The notes: generated by a model not told the origin, from the letters alone. A stretch of DNA of 64,000 bases from JAUIAI01 sp045106815 (GCA_045106815.1 JBGCFG010000022.1:186001-250000); one strand, 5' to 3'; shown: positions 36,145 to 44,889, counted from the stretch's first letter. A program made the numbers and translations.

Positions 36145-37311
36145 TCAGGCTTTTTCAGCGGCGGCGACCACTTGCTTTGCAGCCTCGCCCATTGTGTTGG
36201 CGCTGATGATGGGCAGTCCGGAGTCTGCCAACAGCTTCTTGCCGATATCCTCGTTAGTGCCTTTCATTCGGACAACCAGCGGCACTTTCAGACCGACGGC
36301 TTTCGACGCCGCGATCACGCCTTCGGCAATCACGTCGCAGCGCATAATGCCGCCAAAGATATTGACGAGAATGGCTTTGAGGTTGGGGTTGCGCAGCATG
36401 ATCTTGAAAGCCTCGGTGACTTTCTCAGTCGTCGCACCGCCGCCTACGTCCAGAAAATTGGCTGGCTCGCCACCGAACAACTTGATCGTATCCATGGTGG
36501 CCATCGCCAGGCCCGCGCCATTCACCAGACAGCCGATGTTGCCGTCAAGCTGAATATAGGCGAGATCAAATTTTGACGCTTCGATCTCGGCTGGATCTTC
36601 CTCGTCAAGATCGCGCATCTCAACGATGTCGTTACGCCTGTACAGCGCGTTGGAATCAAAATTCAGCTTGGCATCAAGTGCCACAACCTTGCCATCACCC
36701 GTCACGATTAGCGGATTGATTTCGGCCAGGCTCGCGTCGGTTTCCCAGAATGCGCTGTAAAGACCTTGCAACACTGTACGGGCCTGAGGGATCGAGGCTG
36801 CCGGGATGCCGATCTTGCCAGCCAAGTCGTCTGCCTGACTGTCAGTCAGGCCAGCCCCGGGTGACACCGTGACTTTATGAATCAGTTCAGGCGTCTTTTC
36901 AGCGACCTCTTCAATGTCCATGCCGCCTTCACTAGAGGCCATGATGGTCACGAGTTGGGTTTCGCGATCAACGACAATCCCGATGTAAAGCTCAGTCTGG
37001 ATGTCTGCGCCTTCTTCGATCAGCAGGCGACGAACAAGCTGTCCTTCGGGACCGGTCTGGTGAGTCACCAGTTGCATGCCCATGATGTCGGAGGAGAACT
37101 GCTTGACCTCCTCCATGGATTTGGCCACTTTGACTCCGCCGCCCTTGCCGCGACCGCCGGCATGGATCTGAGCCTTGACGACCCAAACCGGGCCGCCAAG
37201 TGATTCAGCTGCCTTGAGGGCATCTTCGACCGAAAAACAGGGAATACCGCGTGGTACCGGTACACCATACTTTTTCAGGATTTCCTTTCCCTGATACTCA
37301 TGAATCTTCAT
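36145..37311 (-). CDS. sucC: Succinyl-CoA ligase, beta subunit
   Basis: A 388-residue ATP-grasp subunit, with the start MKIHEYQGKEILKKYGVPVP, a VVKAQIHAGGRGKGGGVK nucleotide-binding segment, AEINPLIV, and the C-terminal LFGGEPANFLDVGGGA and NIFGGIMRCDVIAEG stretches of the succinate/CoA-binding domain. Length is exactly that of the family. It lies upstream of sucD; the ~390-bp gap toward recX should contain the sucCD promoter. Confidence 0.96.
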   Translation of the reverse strand: MKIHEYQGKEILKKYGVPVPRGIPCFSVEDALKAAESLGGPVWVVKAQIHAGGRGKGGGVKVAKSMEEVKQFSSDIMGMQLVTHQTGPEGQLVRRLLIEEGADIQTELYIGIVVDRETQLVTIMASSEGGMDIEEVAEKTPELIHKVTVSPGAGLTDSQADDLAGKIGIPAASIPQARTVLQGLYSAFWETDASLAEINPLIVTGDGKVVALDAKLNFDSNALYRRNDIVEMRDLDEEDPAEIEASKFDLAYIQLDGNIGCLVNGAGLAMATMDTIKLFGGEPANFLDVGGGATTEKVTEAFKIMLRNPNLKAILVNIFGGIMRCDVIAEGVIAASKAVGLKVPLVVRMKGTNEDIGKKLLADSGLPIISANTMGEAAKQVVAAAEKA

Positions 37312-37701
37312 TTCGTTTCCTCAAGCAACTGCTTTACTTGTTGGCAGATTAGAGCGATGGCAGCGGCTAACCCAACCCAGCCATCTTGAACATTGAATGT
37401 GTCATCGGATCCAGCCGGCCCGCCTGCTGCCAGCACTTTCATAAAGCTTATGTTGACGCTTCTGGCTTACGGCTGACTGAACTGAGCAACAAACAGGCAT
37501 CGGGGATTGATGGAGCATGGCGAAGGTGAGGACACTCTCAAACGGCGGACAGTAAGAGCCAAGCGCTATTTGAATTTCTGAAGCTGTGCCGCGAACGGAT
37601 CACAGACGTCGGCACTAGTCAGGCACCTTGGCCCAACCAGGCGCTTCAGGCCAGAGTCGGCATCTTGCTTGGTCAGCGGGAGTCTAGCACGCAGGCCAGT
37701 G
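37312..37701 (-). other. 390-bp non-coding gap between sucC and recX
   Basis: No convincing ORF, RNA gene or strong terminator is visible. The sucCD promoter must lie in the half near 37311, but I could not pick clear -35/-10 boxes. Betaproteobacteria often carry a small gene between recX and sucC; none is recognisable here. The only near-palindrome I noticed is a short CATAAAGCTTATG at 37440-37452. Confidence 0.6.
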
Positions 37702-38253
37702 CTAGCGCTGCCTGCCGCGCAGAATGCTCAACACGGTCTCGTTGCGAAAACCACGACTCAATAGGAACCGAAACTGCCGAGCCTTCTCCCGCTCAGTCTC
37801 GGGTAATTGGCCAAATCGGTGCTGCCATAGGTCATAAGCCCTGGCGTATTCAGACTCTTCAAGCCGACTCAGCTGCCGGCTTGCTATCTCAGGGTCGATT
37901 TGATGTGCTTTGAGCTGGGCCCTAATTCGACTTAGCCCAAGCCTTTTGGTGCTACGCCGTATTACGGACTCTGCAAAGCGCTCATCGCTTTGCAGGTCTC
38001 GCATGAGCGCCCATTCCAGTACAGACTCAACGGCCGCCTCGCCTGCCCGCTCGCCCGTGCGCCGATTGGGCGCGAGTAGCCGATTACGCAGTTCATGTTG
38101 ACTGTATTCCCGGCGTGCGAGTAGCCTGAGAAGTCGGGATCGCAGCCGTTTTAGCTCATCTGGATGAATCTCGTCGGATACCTGGAAGGAATCCGACTGA
38201 TAAGCGCTTGGCTCAAAACGAGAGGCCAAATCAGGCAGCCTGTTCCTGATCAT
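37702..38253 (-). CDS. recX: RecX regulatory protein
   Basis: A 183-residue all-helical protein of the RecX family, which binds RecA filaments and limits their growth. RecX repeats are visible: LLRLLARREYSQHELRNRL, then LSDERFAES-type (SDERFAESVIR), and AKGL-like LGLSRIRAQLKAHQID. The ATG at 38253 overlaps the recA 3' end by 23 bp; a GTG at 38271 would add six residues. The first ~40 residues before the helical repeats are longer than usual. Co-transcription with recA under SOS control is expected. Confidence 0.9.
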   Translation of the reverse strand: MIRNRLPDLASRFEPSAYQSDSFQVSDEIHPDELKRLRSRLLRLLARREYSQHELRNRLLAPNRRTGERAGEAAVESVLEWALMRDLQSDERFAESVIRRSTKRLGLSRIRAQLKAHQIDPEIASRQLSRLEESEYARAYDLWQHRFGQLPETEREKARQFRFLLSRGFRNETVLSILRGRQR

Positions 38254-39298
38254 CTTCCGAGGCTGAATCACCGCGCGGACTCACGCCATGGTGCTCACGA
38301 ATTCGGTTTTCAATCTCCATGGCCATCTCAGGGTGCTCACGCAAAAACTCACGGGCATTGTCTTTACCCTGCCCGACCCGATCACCGTTATAGCTGTACC
38401 AGGCACCCGCTTTATCGACAATACCAAGCGATGAGCCCATATCGAGCAACTCGCCCTCGCGGGACGTGCCTTCACCATACAAGATGTCAAATTCAGCCAT
38501 CTTGAACGGCGGCGCGACCTTGTTTTTAACGACTTTGACGCGGGTTTCATTGCCGACAACTTCATCGCCTTTCTTGATTGAGCCAATACGCCGGATATCC
38601 AACCGGACGGAGCAGTAGAACTTCAGCGCGTTGCCGCCGGTGGTGGTTTCAGGGCTGCCGAACATCACACCAATCTTCATGCGAATCTGGTTGATGAAAA
38701 TGACGAGGCAGTTTGTTCGCTTGATGCTTCCCGTCAGCTTGCGCAAGGCCTGAGACATCAGACGTGCTTGCAGGCCTGGAAGCGAATCACCCATATCGCC
38801 CTCAATTTCTGCTCTGGGTGTCAGCGCGGCAACTGAGTCAATCACCACGAGGTCAACCGAGCCTGACCGAACCAGGGCATCAGTGATTTCAAGCGCTTGC
38901 TCACCGGTGTCAGGCTGTGAAATCAGCAAATCTTCAAGATTGACGCCGAGCTTCGCCGCATATTGGGAGTCCAATGCATGCTCAGCATCGATAAATGCCG
39001 CTGTCCCCCCAAGCTTCTGCATTTCAGCAATGACTTGGAGCGTAAGTGTCGTTTTACCGGACGACTCGGGCCCGTAGATCTCAACCACGCGGCCGCGTGG
39101 CAATCCGCCAATACCTAGCGCGACGTCCAGACCCAGCGAGCCAGTAGACACCGCCTCGATATCTGAAACGACCTCGCCATCCGCTAGGCGCATCACTGAA
39201 CCTTTGCCGAATTGCTTTTCAATTTGGGACAGCGCAGCCGATAAGGCTTTGTCGCGGTCAGATTTCTTTGCTTCGTTCATTTTGACGACCTTATCCAT
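38231..39298 (-). CDS. recA: Recombinase RecA
   Basis: A 355-residue RecA: DNA strand exchange and SOS co-protease. It has SQIEKQFGKGSVMRL, Walker A GPESSGKTTLT near residue 80, FIDAEHALD, VVIDSVAALTP (Walker B), NQIRMKIGVMFG (loop region) and the C-terminal domain with an acidic tail. Start choice: ATG at 39298 with a GGGAG Shine-Dalgarno, though ATG at 39280 preceded by AAGG is also possible; a longer frame to 39349 would run close to the LexA-like box and is unlikely. recX overlaps its 3' end. Confidence 0.97.
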   Translation of the reverse strand: MDKVVKMNEAKKSDRDKALSAALSQIEKQFGKGSVMRLADGEVVSDIEAVSTGSLGLDVALGIGGLPRGRVVEIYGPESSGKTTLTLQVIAEMQKLGGTAAFIDAEHALDSQYAAKLGVNLEDLLISQPDTGEQALEITDALVRSGSVDLVVIDSVAALTPRAEIEGDMGDSLPGLQARLMSQALRKLTGSIKRTNCLVIFINQIRMKIGVMFGSPETTTGGNALKFYCSVRLDIRRIGSIKKGDEVVGNETRVKVVKNKVAPPFKMAEFDILYGEGTSREGELLDMGSSLGIVDKAGAWYSYNGDRVGQGKDNAREFLREHPEMAMEIENRIREHHGVSPRGDSASEDDQEQAA

Positions 39299-39352
39299 TG
39301 GCTCAGCTCCCATCAGCTTGTGTAATCTTGATGGGATTATGTCACGCAACTA

Positions 39353-39368
39353 CTGGTTATACAATCAG
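39353..39368 (-). promoter_or_regulatory. LexA (SOS) box upstream of recA
   Basis: The sequence CTGGTTATACAATCAG fits the CTG-N10-CAG LexA operator with an AT-rich centre and lies 55 bp before the recA ATG. A weaker repeat, CTG-N10-CTG, follows about 20 bp further upstream. LexA repression of recA is established in proteobacteria; lexA is not in this window. Confidence 0.8.
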
Positions 39369-39403
39369 CCTGATGGTTTAACCACTGGTATTACACACTG
39401 TGT

Positions 39404-40012
39404 TTAAGATTTTTCCGTCGGCGGCCTGGGCCAGTCGGGTCCGCCCAAGCAGTCGACAGCCAGTCCGTTAGGCAACTCGCCGCTAAGTGCCTGATAGGTC
39501 ACGCTCAGTGAATGCAGCGCCGTGCGTAATCGTACCGTCTGCCGGTCACCGTCAAATTGCACCCGCTGGCTTGTGAGGGTAATTGCACCCTGCGCCTCCC
39601 GGCGGGCCCATCCGAACCAGACCGTCCCCACGGGCTTCTCTACAGACCCGCCCCCCGGTCCAGCCACCCCAGTAACGGCCATCGTGACACTTGCCCCACT
39701 CGCGGTCATCGCGCCATGCGCCATTGCTCGCGCAACCGCTTCGCTGACCGCTCCGTGTTCGACGATTAACGGCGCGGGTACGCTCAGCATCTCGGACTTC
39801 GCCTGATTGCTATAAGTCACGAATGCCCGATCGAACCATTCGCTCGAACCAGCCGTTTCGGTAAGCGCCCGCGCGATTGCCCCGCCGGTACAAGACTCCG
39901 CAGTCGCCAGCAGCTTTTTCTGCGCCGCGGCGGCGCGTCCCGTCACGGTTGCAAGGGTGACAAGGCAGGCCTCCAGCCTTGCGACCGATTCGCTATCCGT
40001 TTCGCTATCCAT
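39404..40012 (-). CDS. pncC: CinA C-terminal-domain protein, nicotinamide-nucleotide amidase (PncC)
   Basis: A 202-residue stand-alone CinA C-terminal domain that deamidates NMN to NaMN in NAD salvage. Family motifs are TAESCTGGAIARALTETAG (active-site Ser region), FVTYSNQAKSEML, and VTGVAGPGGGSVEKPVGTVW. The ATG at 40012 forms a TAATG overlap with the pgpA stop and has GGACGGGG upstream; an ATG at 40024 is a second option. It is the last gene before recA, with thiL-pgpA upstream. Confidence 0.92.
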   Translation of the reverse strand: MDSETDSESVARLEACLVTLATVTGRAAAAQKKLLATAESCTGGAIARALTETAGSSEWFDRAFVTYSNQAKSEMLSVPAPLIVEHGAVSEAVARAMAHGAMTASGASVTMAVTGVAGPGGGSVEKPVGTVWFGWARREAQGAITLTSQRVQFDGDRQTVRLRTALHSLSVTYQALSGELPNGLAVDCLGGPDWPRPPTEKS

Positions 40013-40527
40013 TACCCCGTCCATTCCATCGAAAGCATGACTCTGACCCCAACGGCGTAAACAAACAAGGTTGCCAGTGCCGCCGCAAGGTCGTCCACCA
40101 TTACGCCGATCCCACCTTTGATATTTCTATCAAGCCAACGAATCGGCGGCGGCTTCAGGGCATCAAAAAAGCGAAACAAACCAAACAAAACCAATTGCGA
40201 CAGCCAGGTCTGCGCAAACGGCCCCGCCACCCAGAGAATCAGCCAGAACGCCAGGATTTCATCCCAGACAATCGCTGGGTGGTCATGCACACCAAGTGTT
40301 TGAATCACTCGGGTGGAACACCAAATGCCGACCCCTAGGCCCACCACTAAAACAAAAGCCCACATGGCTTCCGTCAACAGCAAATCCATCAGCAAAAAGC
40401 TGCCCCATCCCGCCAGGGTCCCGGCAGTACCCGGCGCCTTGGGTGACAGGCCGGAGCCAAACCCAAGCGCAAGCAAATGGGCAGGATGACTGCGCATAAA
40501 CCGGGCATTCACGGGCGCTGGCTGCAT
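40012..40527 (-). CDS. pgpA: Phosphatidylglycerophosphatase A
   Basis: A 171-residue membrane lipid phosphatase that converts phosphatidylglycerophosphate to phosphatidylglycerol. It has the family's GFGSGLSPKAPGTAGTLAG start motif, HDHPAIVWDEILAFW (metal ligands), RFFDALKPPPIRWLD and GGIGVMVDDLAAA. Three to four hydrophobic segments are visible. The start is 3 bp after the thiL stop and the stop is shared with the pncC start, so thiL-pgpA-pncC is one unit. Confidence 0.95.
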   Translation of the reverse strand: MQPAPVNARFMRSHPAHLLALGFGSGLSPKAPGTAGTLAGWGSFLLMDLLLTEAMWAFVLVVGLGVGIWCSTRVIQTLGVHDHPAIVWDEILAFWLILWVAGPFAQTWLSQLVLFGLFRFFDALKPPPIRWLDRNIKGGIGVMVDDLAAALATLFVYAVGVRVMLSMEWTG

Positions 40528-40530
40528 GGC

Positions 40531-41499
40531 TTAACTCGCTTTTATAGAAGCGCCGAAATGATCATGACCGGCAGCCCCGAAGGTCACCGGGCGCCCGCCA
40601 CCGTCGACCACACTCACGCCTTCACCTGACATGACCTGCCCAATACAGCTAAGCGGCAGATCAAGCGTTGCGCCGATTCGCTCTATGGCAGGTCGGTTCT
40701 CAGGCGCAGCGGTGAACGCGAGCTCGTAGTCATCACCGCCAGTTAACGCTGCGTTTAGCGCCTCGGCAGGCGCCATCGGTCCCAAACAGGCGGCCACCGG
40801 TACTGCGTCAGTATTCACCTGGAGCCGTACCCGCGATCGGGCCCCAATGTGACCGATGTCGGCAATCAGACCATCAGAAATATCCACTGCAGCGCGCGCG
40901 AAGTGTCGCAGCGAAATGCCAAGCGACACTCTTGGCTCCGGCCGGTCAAGTCGCGCAGCGGTCAACTCAGGTCTCAGACCTTCAGGCCAATGGCCGGTCT
41001 GGCGAGCTCGTACTGCGACGGCAGGCGAGCCCAACTCTCCGGACACCCAAAGATCATCGCCAGGCTCGGCCGTGTCGCGCCGCAACGCACTGCCCGGGTC
41101 CACACCCCCCAGTGCTGTAATTGTGATGGTGAGCGGTCCGCGAGTTGTGTCTCCGCCGACCAATTCGCAGTCGTACTTGTCAGCCAATTCGAACAGGCCA
41201 TCTGAGAAAGCAGCCAGCCAATCGGCATCCGCATGCGGCAAGGTCAAAGCCAACAAAAACGCATCAGGTTTGGCACCCATCGCAGCCAGATCAGACAGGT
41301 TGACTGCGAGTGCCTTGTACCCCAACGCGCGAGGCTCAGCCCCTTCAAAGAAATGCCGTCCACAGACCATGGTGTCGCACGCGACAACGCGTGTCTGCTT
41401 ACCTGCTGGTAGCAAGGCGCCATCGTCACCAATGCCCAGTTCGGCTCGTCGCGGCGGCGAGCGCTTAAAGAACTGGTTGATGAGATCGAATTCTGTCAT
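40531..41499 (-). CDS. thiL: Thiamine-monophosphate kinase
   Basis: A 322-residue PurM-like-fold kinase that phosphorylates thiamine monophosphate to thiamine diphosphate. It has MTEFDLINQFFKR, GIGDDGALL (Mg/ATP site, residues 22-30), NLSDLAAMGAKP, GGDTTRGPL and the late GGDDYELAFT. The ATG at 41499 matches family N-termini; the frame stays open for 53 further codons that look unrelated and overlap nusB. Operon neighbours are nusB upstream and pgpA downstream, as in E. coli. Confidence 0.95.
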   Translation of the reverse strand: MTEFDLINQFFKRSPPRRAELGIGDDGALLPAGKQTRVVACDTMVCGRHFFEGAEPRALGYKALAVNLSDLAAMGAKPDAFLLALTLPHADADWLAAFSDGLFELADKYDCELVGGDTTRGPLTITITALGGVDPGSALRRDTAEPGDDLWVSGELGSPAVAVRARQTGHWPEGLRPELTAARLDRPEPRVSLGISLRHFARAAVDISDGLIADIGHIGARSRVRLQVNTDAVPVAACLGPMAPAEALNAALTGGDDYELAFTAAPENRPAIERIGATLDLPLSCIGQVMSGEGVSVVDGGGRPVTFGAAGHDHFGASIKAS

Positions 41500-41536
41500 C
41501 GCTGGATCGCGTTGATTAGGGGAGGCGCTTATAAGC

Positions 41537-42007
41537 CTATCGCAAGCCCTGCGCGACTCCGCTGTCTGACGCGACCTTGTCCATGATCCCGTTAATGAAG
41601 CGGTGGCCTTCCGGCCCACCAAAGACTTTGGCAAGGTCAACAGCCTCATTGATGACAACCCGATAAGGCACTTCAGGGTGATGAATCATCTCGTAAGTGC
41701 CCACCATCAGTACTGCGCGCTCGACCGGACTCACTTGTTCAATGGGCCGATCAAGGTGCTTGCCAAATTTCTCGGTGATATGCGACACCTCGCGAATAGC
41801 ACCATGCAACAGGCTCGTCAGGTGATCCTGATCGCAGCGCTCAAAACCGGGTGATTGACGCAATCCGGCTTCAATCACCCCTGAATCACTGGCAGAGATC
41901 AGCCATTCGTAGAGCCCCTGGACAGCGAACTCCCGAGCCCGACGGCGCGCATTTCTGCCGCCCGCCTGGCGCTGGCTACCCGAGCCGGTGTTTTGAGGCG
42001 CATTCAA
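41537..42007 (-). CDS. nusB: Transcription antitermination factor NusB
   Basis: A 156-residue helical protein that joins NusE/S10 in rRNA antitermination. It has a basic N-terminus (RNARRRAREFAVQGLYEWL), the LVGTYEM-like LMVGTYEMIHHPEVPYRVVINEAVDLAK, and the ending FINGIMDKVA. The only plausible start is TTG at 42007, which overlaps the ribH stop as TTGA; no ATG or GTG lies in the first 40 codons of the frame. This makes translation likely to depend on ribH. Confidence 0.93.
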   Translation of the reverse strand: MNAPQNTGSGSQRQAGGRNARRRAREFAVQGLYEWLISASDSGVIEAGLRQSPGFERCDQDHLTSLLHGAIREVSHITEKFGKHLDRPIEQVSPVERAVLMVGTYEMIHHPEVPYRVVINEAVDLAKVFGGPEGHRFINGIMDKVASDSGVAQGLR

Positions 42008-42489
42008 GCGTCGTCACCCTCGCCTTGCAACTCACCAATCGAATCCGTCAGGTTTGCCATTTCTACCGCCACTTTTGCTGCATCAGCCCCTTTCTCGGCA
42101 GTGCGCGCACGAGCTTGATCGCCGTTGTCGACGGTCAGGATCGCATTGGCAACGGGTATCGCAAAGTCCAGCGAGACTCGCGTTGTCCCGGCCGCGCTTT
42201 CATTAGAGACAACCTCGAAGTGATAGGTTTCTCCCCGCACGACTGCGCCAATTGCAATCAAGGCATCAAACTGTTCTGTTCGAGCCAATTGTTCCAGTGT
42301 GTAGGGAATTTCAAGTGCACCAGGTACTGTACAAAGAAAAATATCTTCTTCAACGACGCCAAGCCGATGAAGCTCTGCAATACAGGCCTCACGCAATGCC
42401 GTGACAACAGATTCATTAAACCGGGCCTGCACGATCCCAATCCGGATGCCTTCGGCGTCAAGGTCGGCCTGGAAAACTTCAACTGCCAT
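42004..42489 (-). CDS. ribH: 6,7-dimethyl-8-ribityllumazine synthase
   Basis: A 161-residue lumazine synthase, the penultimate riboflavin step, condensing the RibB and RibD products. It has IGIVQARFNESVV, VPGALEIPYTLEQLA, ALIAIGAVVRGETYHFEVV with the catalytic His, and the C-terminal ARTAEKGADAAKVAVEMA. The ATG at 42489 has AGGAG 8 bases upstream; a TTG two codons earlier is less likely. It lies between ribB and nusB in a rib operon. Confidence 0.95.
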   Translation of the reverse strand: MAVEVFQADLDAEGIRIGIVQARFNESVVTALREACIAELHRLGVVEEDIFLCTVPGALEIPYTLEQLARTEQFDALIAIGAVVRGETYHFEVVSNESAAGTTRVSLDFAIPVANAILTVDNGDQARARTAEKGADAAKVAVEMANLTDSIGELQGEGDDA

Positions 42490-42507
42490 GATCAATCACT
42501 CCTGACG

Positions 42508-43620
42508 TCAGACTTCTTCAAATCCCGTTACTTCAAGGCCAAATCCGGCCATGCTGGGCATTTTTCGAGGGGCCGACAATACACGCATTTGGGTCACGCC
42601 AAGATCACGCAAAATCTGGGCGCCAACACCGTAGGTTCGAAGATCGAACTTAATAGCAGCGTCCGTCACGGCGGGAGACGGAGCATGCCGACCAGCAAAT
42701 CGCTGTACCTTGGCCGCCAGCAAATCGCCCGACTGAGCGCAATTGAGCATCACCATTACGCCGGCGGCTGATTCAGAGATTTTCTTAAGTGCCCGACCAA
42801 CCGGCCAGGAGTGAGTGCCCTGATCAGCGACGATCAGGTCAAGCGGTGTGAGCGGTTCATGTACCCGCACTAAAACCTCTGGTGCCGCAGCCGGATCGCC
42901 ATGAACCAGCGCCAGGTGCACATTGCCGCCGGGCTGATCACGATAGCTAATCATTCGAAACGGTCCCCAAGCGGTTTCAACCTGCTCATCAAAGTCACGG
43001 CTAATGAGACTCTCATGCGCGCTTCGATATTCGATCAGATCAACGATCGCGCCGATCTTTAGTCCGTGTTCCTGGGCGAAAGTCATAAGGTCGGGCAGTC
43101 GTGCCATTGTGCCGTCGTCTTTGAGGATCTCGCAGATGACGGAGGCTGGATTGAGCCCAGCCAGTGCAGTTAAATCGCAACCGGCCTCAGTGTGCCCAGC
43201 TCTGGCCAGAACGCCACCTGGCTGGGCCATCACCGGAAATATATGCCCGGGCTGAACGATGTCTTCCGGTTTAGTGTCGGCGGCCACTGCCACCGACACT
43301 GTTCGGGCACGATCGGCCGCCGATATACCGGTGGTCACGCCGGTGGCGGCCTCGATTGAGAGCGTGAAATTGGTGCCATAGGCCGACCCGCTGGTTTGCA
43401 CCATCAGGGGCAGGCGTAAGGCCTGGCAACGCTGCTCAGTGAGCGTTAGGCAGATCAGGCCTCGCGCATAGCGGGCCATAAAATTAATGGCTTCCGGGGT
43501 GACAAAGTCGGCTGCCAGGACGAGGTCTCCCTCGTTCTCCCGGTCTTCTTCGTCTACCAGCACGACCATGCGGCCATTGCGGAGCTCTTCGATGATTTCG
43601 TGGACACTGGCTAAAGGCAT
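42508..43620 (-). CDS. ribB: 3,4-dihydroxy-2-butanone 4-phosphate synthase with degenerate GTP cyclohydrolase II domain
   Basis: A 370-residue two-domain protein. The N-terminal DHBP synthase domain is complete: VVLVDEEDRENEGDLVLAA, the ARGLICLTLT loop and GHTEAGCDLTALAG. The C-terminal domain has the GTP cyclohydrolase II fold (from about residue 210), but the three zinc cysteines are gone: the GDxxxSxRCDC-type stretch reads HEPLTPLDLIVADQG. Such RibBA-like proteins with an inactive RibA half are known in proteobacteria, and a separate RibA is then needed; none is in the window. It is followed by ribH, 18 bp on. No FMN riboswitch is visible in the 104 bp upstream. Confidence 0.92.
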   Translation of the reverse strand: MPLASVHEIIEELRNGRMVVLVDEEDRENEGDLVLAADFVTPEAINFMARYARGLICLTLTEQRCQALRLPLMVQTSGSAYGTNFTLSIEAATGVTTGISAADRARTVSVAVAADTKPEDIVQPGHIFPVMAQPGGVLARAGHTEAGCDLTALAGLNPASVICEILKDDGTMARLPDLMTFAQEHGLKIGAIVDLIEYRSAHESLISRDFDEQVETAWGPFRMISYRDQPGGNVHLALVHGDPAAAPEVLVRVHEPLTPLDLIVADQGTHSWPVGRALKKISESAAGVMVMLNCAQSGDLLAAKVQRFAGRHAPSPAVTDAAIKFDLRTYGVGAQILRDLGVTQMRVLSAPRKMPSMAGFGLEVTGFEEV

Positions 43621-43724
43621 CCCTGCATTCTACGCTGCGAGCCAAACGACGGGTGGCAGGCTGGAAAGGTTGGTCGGCTAGCAAAATCAACCACGAACGG
43701 CCAGCAGATTGAGATAATCAAGCA

Positions 43725-44216
43725 ATGAAGAATCTGCCCAGCTTTGAGTATCAGAAATTCGAAACGCGCCGCGATGCTCGCTCAGCGTTTGACACCGCGC
43801 TCGAATCTGCGGTGGGCTCAATCCGACTTTATGACCGTGATGGCGATTTTTACGGTCTTGAGCGCCCTGCTGTTGCCGGCCATTTCAAACGCTTGCTGCG
43901 AAATAACCCAAACGCGCAGATCAGATTAGTGTTTCAGCACGTGCACCATGTCCAGCGCGATTGCCCGCGTTTGCTGTCGCTGATGCAACTGTTTGGCAGT
44001 CGCTTTTCGTTGCGACGCCTTGACCCAAAGCTAAGAGGTTTTGAGCGCGGCATCCTGCTGATTGATCAGTCTCTGGTAATGCGCCGGCCGCACTTCGATC
44101 AGATGACAACTTTCTGGGACGTCGATGAGCAGGAAATCAGCAACGCAGACAGGTTGCTGGCCGAGTTGTGGGATAACTCGCCAGAGGCGGTTAGTCCGGA
44201 CGTGACAGGTCTTTAA
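43725..44216 (+). CDS. Conserved hypothetical protein (possibly DUF7931-like)
   Basis: A 163-residue cytosolic protein with no signal or membrane segment. It begins NLPSFEYQKFETRRDARSAF and has SIRLYDRDGDFYGLERPAV, a middle VFQHVHHVQRDCPRLLSLM, and ends in ISNADRLLAELWDNS. The pattern (a strand with DRD, then LLIDQSLVMRRPHFDQM) recalls a phospholipase D-like fold without the HKD motif, which would fit DUF7931 proteins; I am not sure of that name. It lies against the strand of the rib genes, between ribB and ribE, overlapping the ribE end by 26 bp. Function unknown. Confidence 0.75.
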   Translation: MKNLPSFEYQKFETRRDARSAFDTALESAVGSIRLYDRDGDFYGLERPAVAGHFKRLLRNNPNAQIRLVFQHVHHVQRDCPRLLSLMQLFGSRFSLRRLDPKLRGFERGILLIDQSLVMRRPHFDQMTTFWDVDEQEISNADRLLAELWDNSPEAVSPDVTGL

Positions 44217-44889
44217 GCGATAGACCCGAGTCGCCCTGAGCAGTCAGCATTCGCTCAATGTAACGCGCAATCAGATCGATCTCCAGGTTAACCTGGCTGC
44301 CCTGCTTGAGGCGACCCAGAGTCGTCACCTCAAAGGTGTGCGGAATCAGGTTGATCGAGATGACTGTGCCAGCTGCAGAGTCACTGACAGCGTTCACCGT
44401 GAGACTAACGCCATCAACAACCACGGACCCTTTGTAGGCCAGATAGCGCCCAATCTCAGCAGGTGCCAGCACATCGAGCCGCCAACTCTCGCCAACCGGC
44501 TCGAAGACACGCACTTCACCGATGCCATCGACATGGCCAGAAACGAGATGCCCGCCCAAGCGATCAGACAGACGCAGGGCTTTCTCAAGGTTAACTTCTC
44601 CGGGCTCAGCCAAGCCGACAGTCTTGTCCAGGCTCTCAGCAGACACGTCGAAAGTCAATTGATTACCCGTCATGCTAGTGACCGTCATGCAGGCCCCCTG
44701 GATCGCAATCGAATCGCCAACGACGACATCACTCAGATCAAGGCTGCCGGCATTGATAGTCAGGCGAACCCCGGCATCACCGGATGCGGTTTGCCCGGAC
44801 TCGTCGCCCTCATCGCCCTTAGCGCCCCTATTACCGATAGACTCAACTTTTTCGATCTGCCCACGGGCAGCGACTATCCCAGTAAACAA
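44191..44889 (-). CDS. ribE: Riboflavin synthase, alpha chain
   Basis: A 232-residue two-barrel enzyme that makes riboflavin from two lumazines. The N-terminus MFTGIVAARGQIEKVE is diagnostic, and the two repeats show GDSIAIQGACMTVT and YKGSVVVDGVSLTVNAV, with HLVSGHVDGIGEV between. An insertion of ~20 acidic/Gly residues (GNRGAKGDEGDESGQ, about residues 18-38) makes it longer than the ~200-215 norm. ribD lies 75 bp upstream, so ribD-ribE is one unit, separated from ribB-ribH by the plus-strand gene at 43725. Confidence 0.95.
   Translation of the reverse strand: MFTGIVAARGQIEKVESIGNRGAKGDEGDESGQTASGDAGVRLTINAGSLDLSDVVVGDSIAIQGACMTVTSMTGNQLTFDVSAESLDKTVGLAEPGEVNLEKALRLSDRLGGHLVSGHVDGIGEVRVFEPVGESWRLDVLAPAEIGRYLAYKGSVVVDGVSLTVNAVSDSAAGTVISINLIPHTFEVTTLGRLKQGSQVNLEIDLIARYIERMLTAQGDSGLSLKDLSRPD

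Noticed and set aside
41851..42771. A 306-codon plus-strand frame
   Set aside because: Antisense across nusB, ribH and ribB, each a certain gene.
42490..43724. FMN riboswitch upstream of rib genes
   Set aside because: The short gap before ribB has none of the conserved RFN-element pieces I would expect.
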